NCBI GenBank assembly: GCA_021200895.1
Contig: JAJQFX010000140.1
Location: forward strand, 1 to 6,129
Direction of reading: 5' to 3'
Length of the DNA stretch: 6,129 nt
From: Clostridiales bacterium
GTDB taxonomy: Bacteria; Bacillota; Clostridia; Oscillospirales; Oscillospiraceae
Below are positions 6,029-6,129 of the stretch, piece by piece; within the stretch, counting starts at the first letter, position 1, and every line of letters begins with the position of its first letter. The translations under genes were made by a program, and so were the position numbers. Under the pieces are notes generated by a model that worked only from the letters and a program-made list of their open reading frames with translations, was not told the origin of the DNA and made no database searches.

Positions 6029-6129
6029 AGGGAACCTCTGAACAAATGCGCTTCGGCGCCTTGCGGTAAATTTCCGCCATAAATGCGTTGCAAAATCTTG
6101 AAATCCGTCAGGATTACCCTCAAGGGGTA
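6029..6129. other. Non-coding stretch with serial short stem-loops, possible repeat or mobile-element end
   Basis: No gene is seen here. Four small inverted repeats follow one another: GCGC-TTCG-GCGC (6048-6059, a UUCG-type tetraloop), GCGG/CCGC around TAAATTT (6063-6077), AATCC-GTCA-GGATT (6102-6115), and TACCC/GGGTA around TCAAG (6115-6129, at the window edge). Base composition is more AT-rich than the genes. The start, GGGAACCTCTGAACAAATG, has the look of an insertion-sequence or MITE terminus, but no target duplication or partner end is visible. No clear -35/-10 pair for prfA was found on the minus strand. Confidence 0.35.

Noticed and set aside
5851..6123. A 90-codon minus-strand frame spanning the palindrome into prfA
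   Set aside because: It runs through the inverted repeat and overlaps the prfA start in another frame; it has no SD and no family resemblance, so it is a translated repeat.
6029..6129. A sigma-A promoter for prfA
   Set aside because: Minus-strand TTGCAA and TTGTTC boxes were examined, but none has a -10 near TATAAT at 16-18 bases.

Overview
The window reads as a stretch of core chromosome from a GC-rich member of the Firmicutes, most likely an Oscillospiraceae-type gut clostridium (the Flavonifractor/Oscillibacter neighbourhood). This placement is inference. It rests on high GC coding sequence with strong purine-rich ribosome binding sites, a Ser/Thr/Lys-rich FtsK N-terminus, an M18 aminopeptidase, and a GTAGGGGCGG-type interspersed palindrome of a kind I remember from such genomes. 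There is no phage, plasmid, CRISPR, rRNA or tRNA signal.

All five genes lie on the minus strand and follow one another from high to low coordinates. First is prfA (peptide chain release factor 1, 4829-5908). Seven bases later comes a fused gene (3184-4821) encoding a complete Sua5/TsaC-type L-threonylcarbamoyladenylate synthase followed by a complete dephospho-CoA kinase. Next is an M18 aminopeptidase (1748-3136), then uppP (undecaprenyl-diphosphatase, 843-1676). Last is the first 248 codons of an FtsK/SpoIIIE DNA translocase (1-744), which runs off the left edge of the window. The ftsK fragment has no stop codon inside the window, so a search limited to closed reading frames misses it.

The spacing (7, 47, 71 and 98 bases) fits a polycistronic unit that loosens toward ftsK. 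The two wider gaps hold GC-rich hairpins without T-tracts. These could be weak terminators or RNA-processing structures. The roles are housekeeping: translation termination, tRNA t6A modification, CoA synthesis, peptide turnover, recycling of the cell-wall lipid carrier, and chromosome translocation at division.

Upstream of prfA (5909-6129) there is no gene. The stretch holds a perfect 23-bp inverted repeat whose arms are themselves palindromic, then about 100 bases of AT-richer sequence packed with short stem-loops, which may be part of a repeat family or a mobile-element end. I found no convincing sigma-A promoter there.

The points most worth a second look are the synthase-kinase fusion, with what looks like a leftover ribosome binding site and a one-base-altered start codon at its seam, and the nested palindrome placed 35 bases before prfA. 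I see no undescribed multi-gene system.
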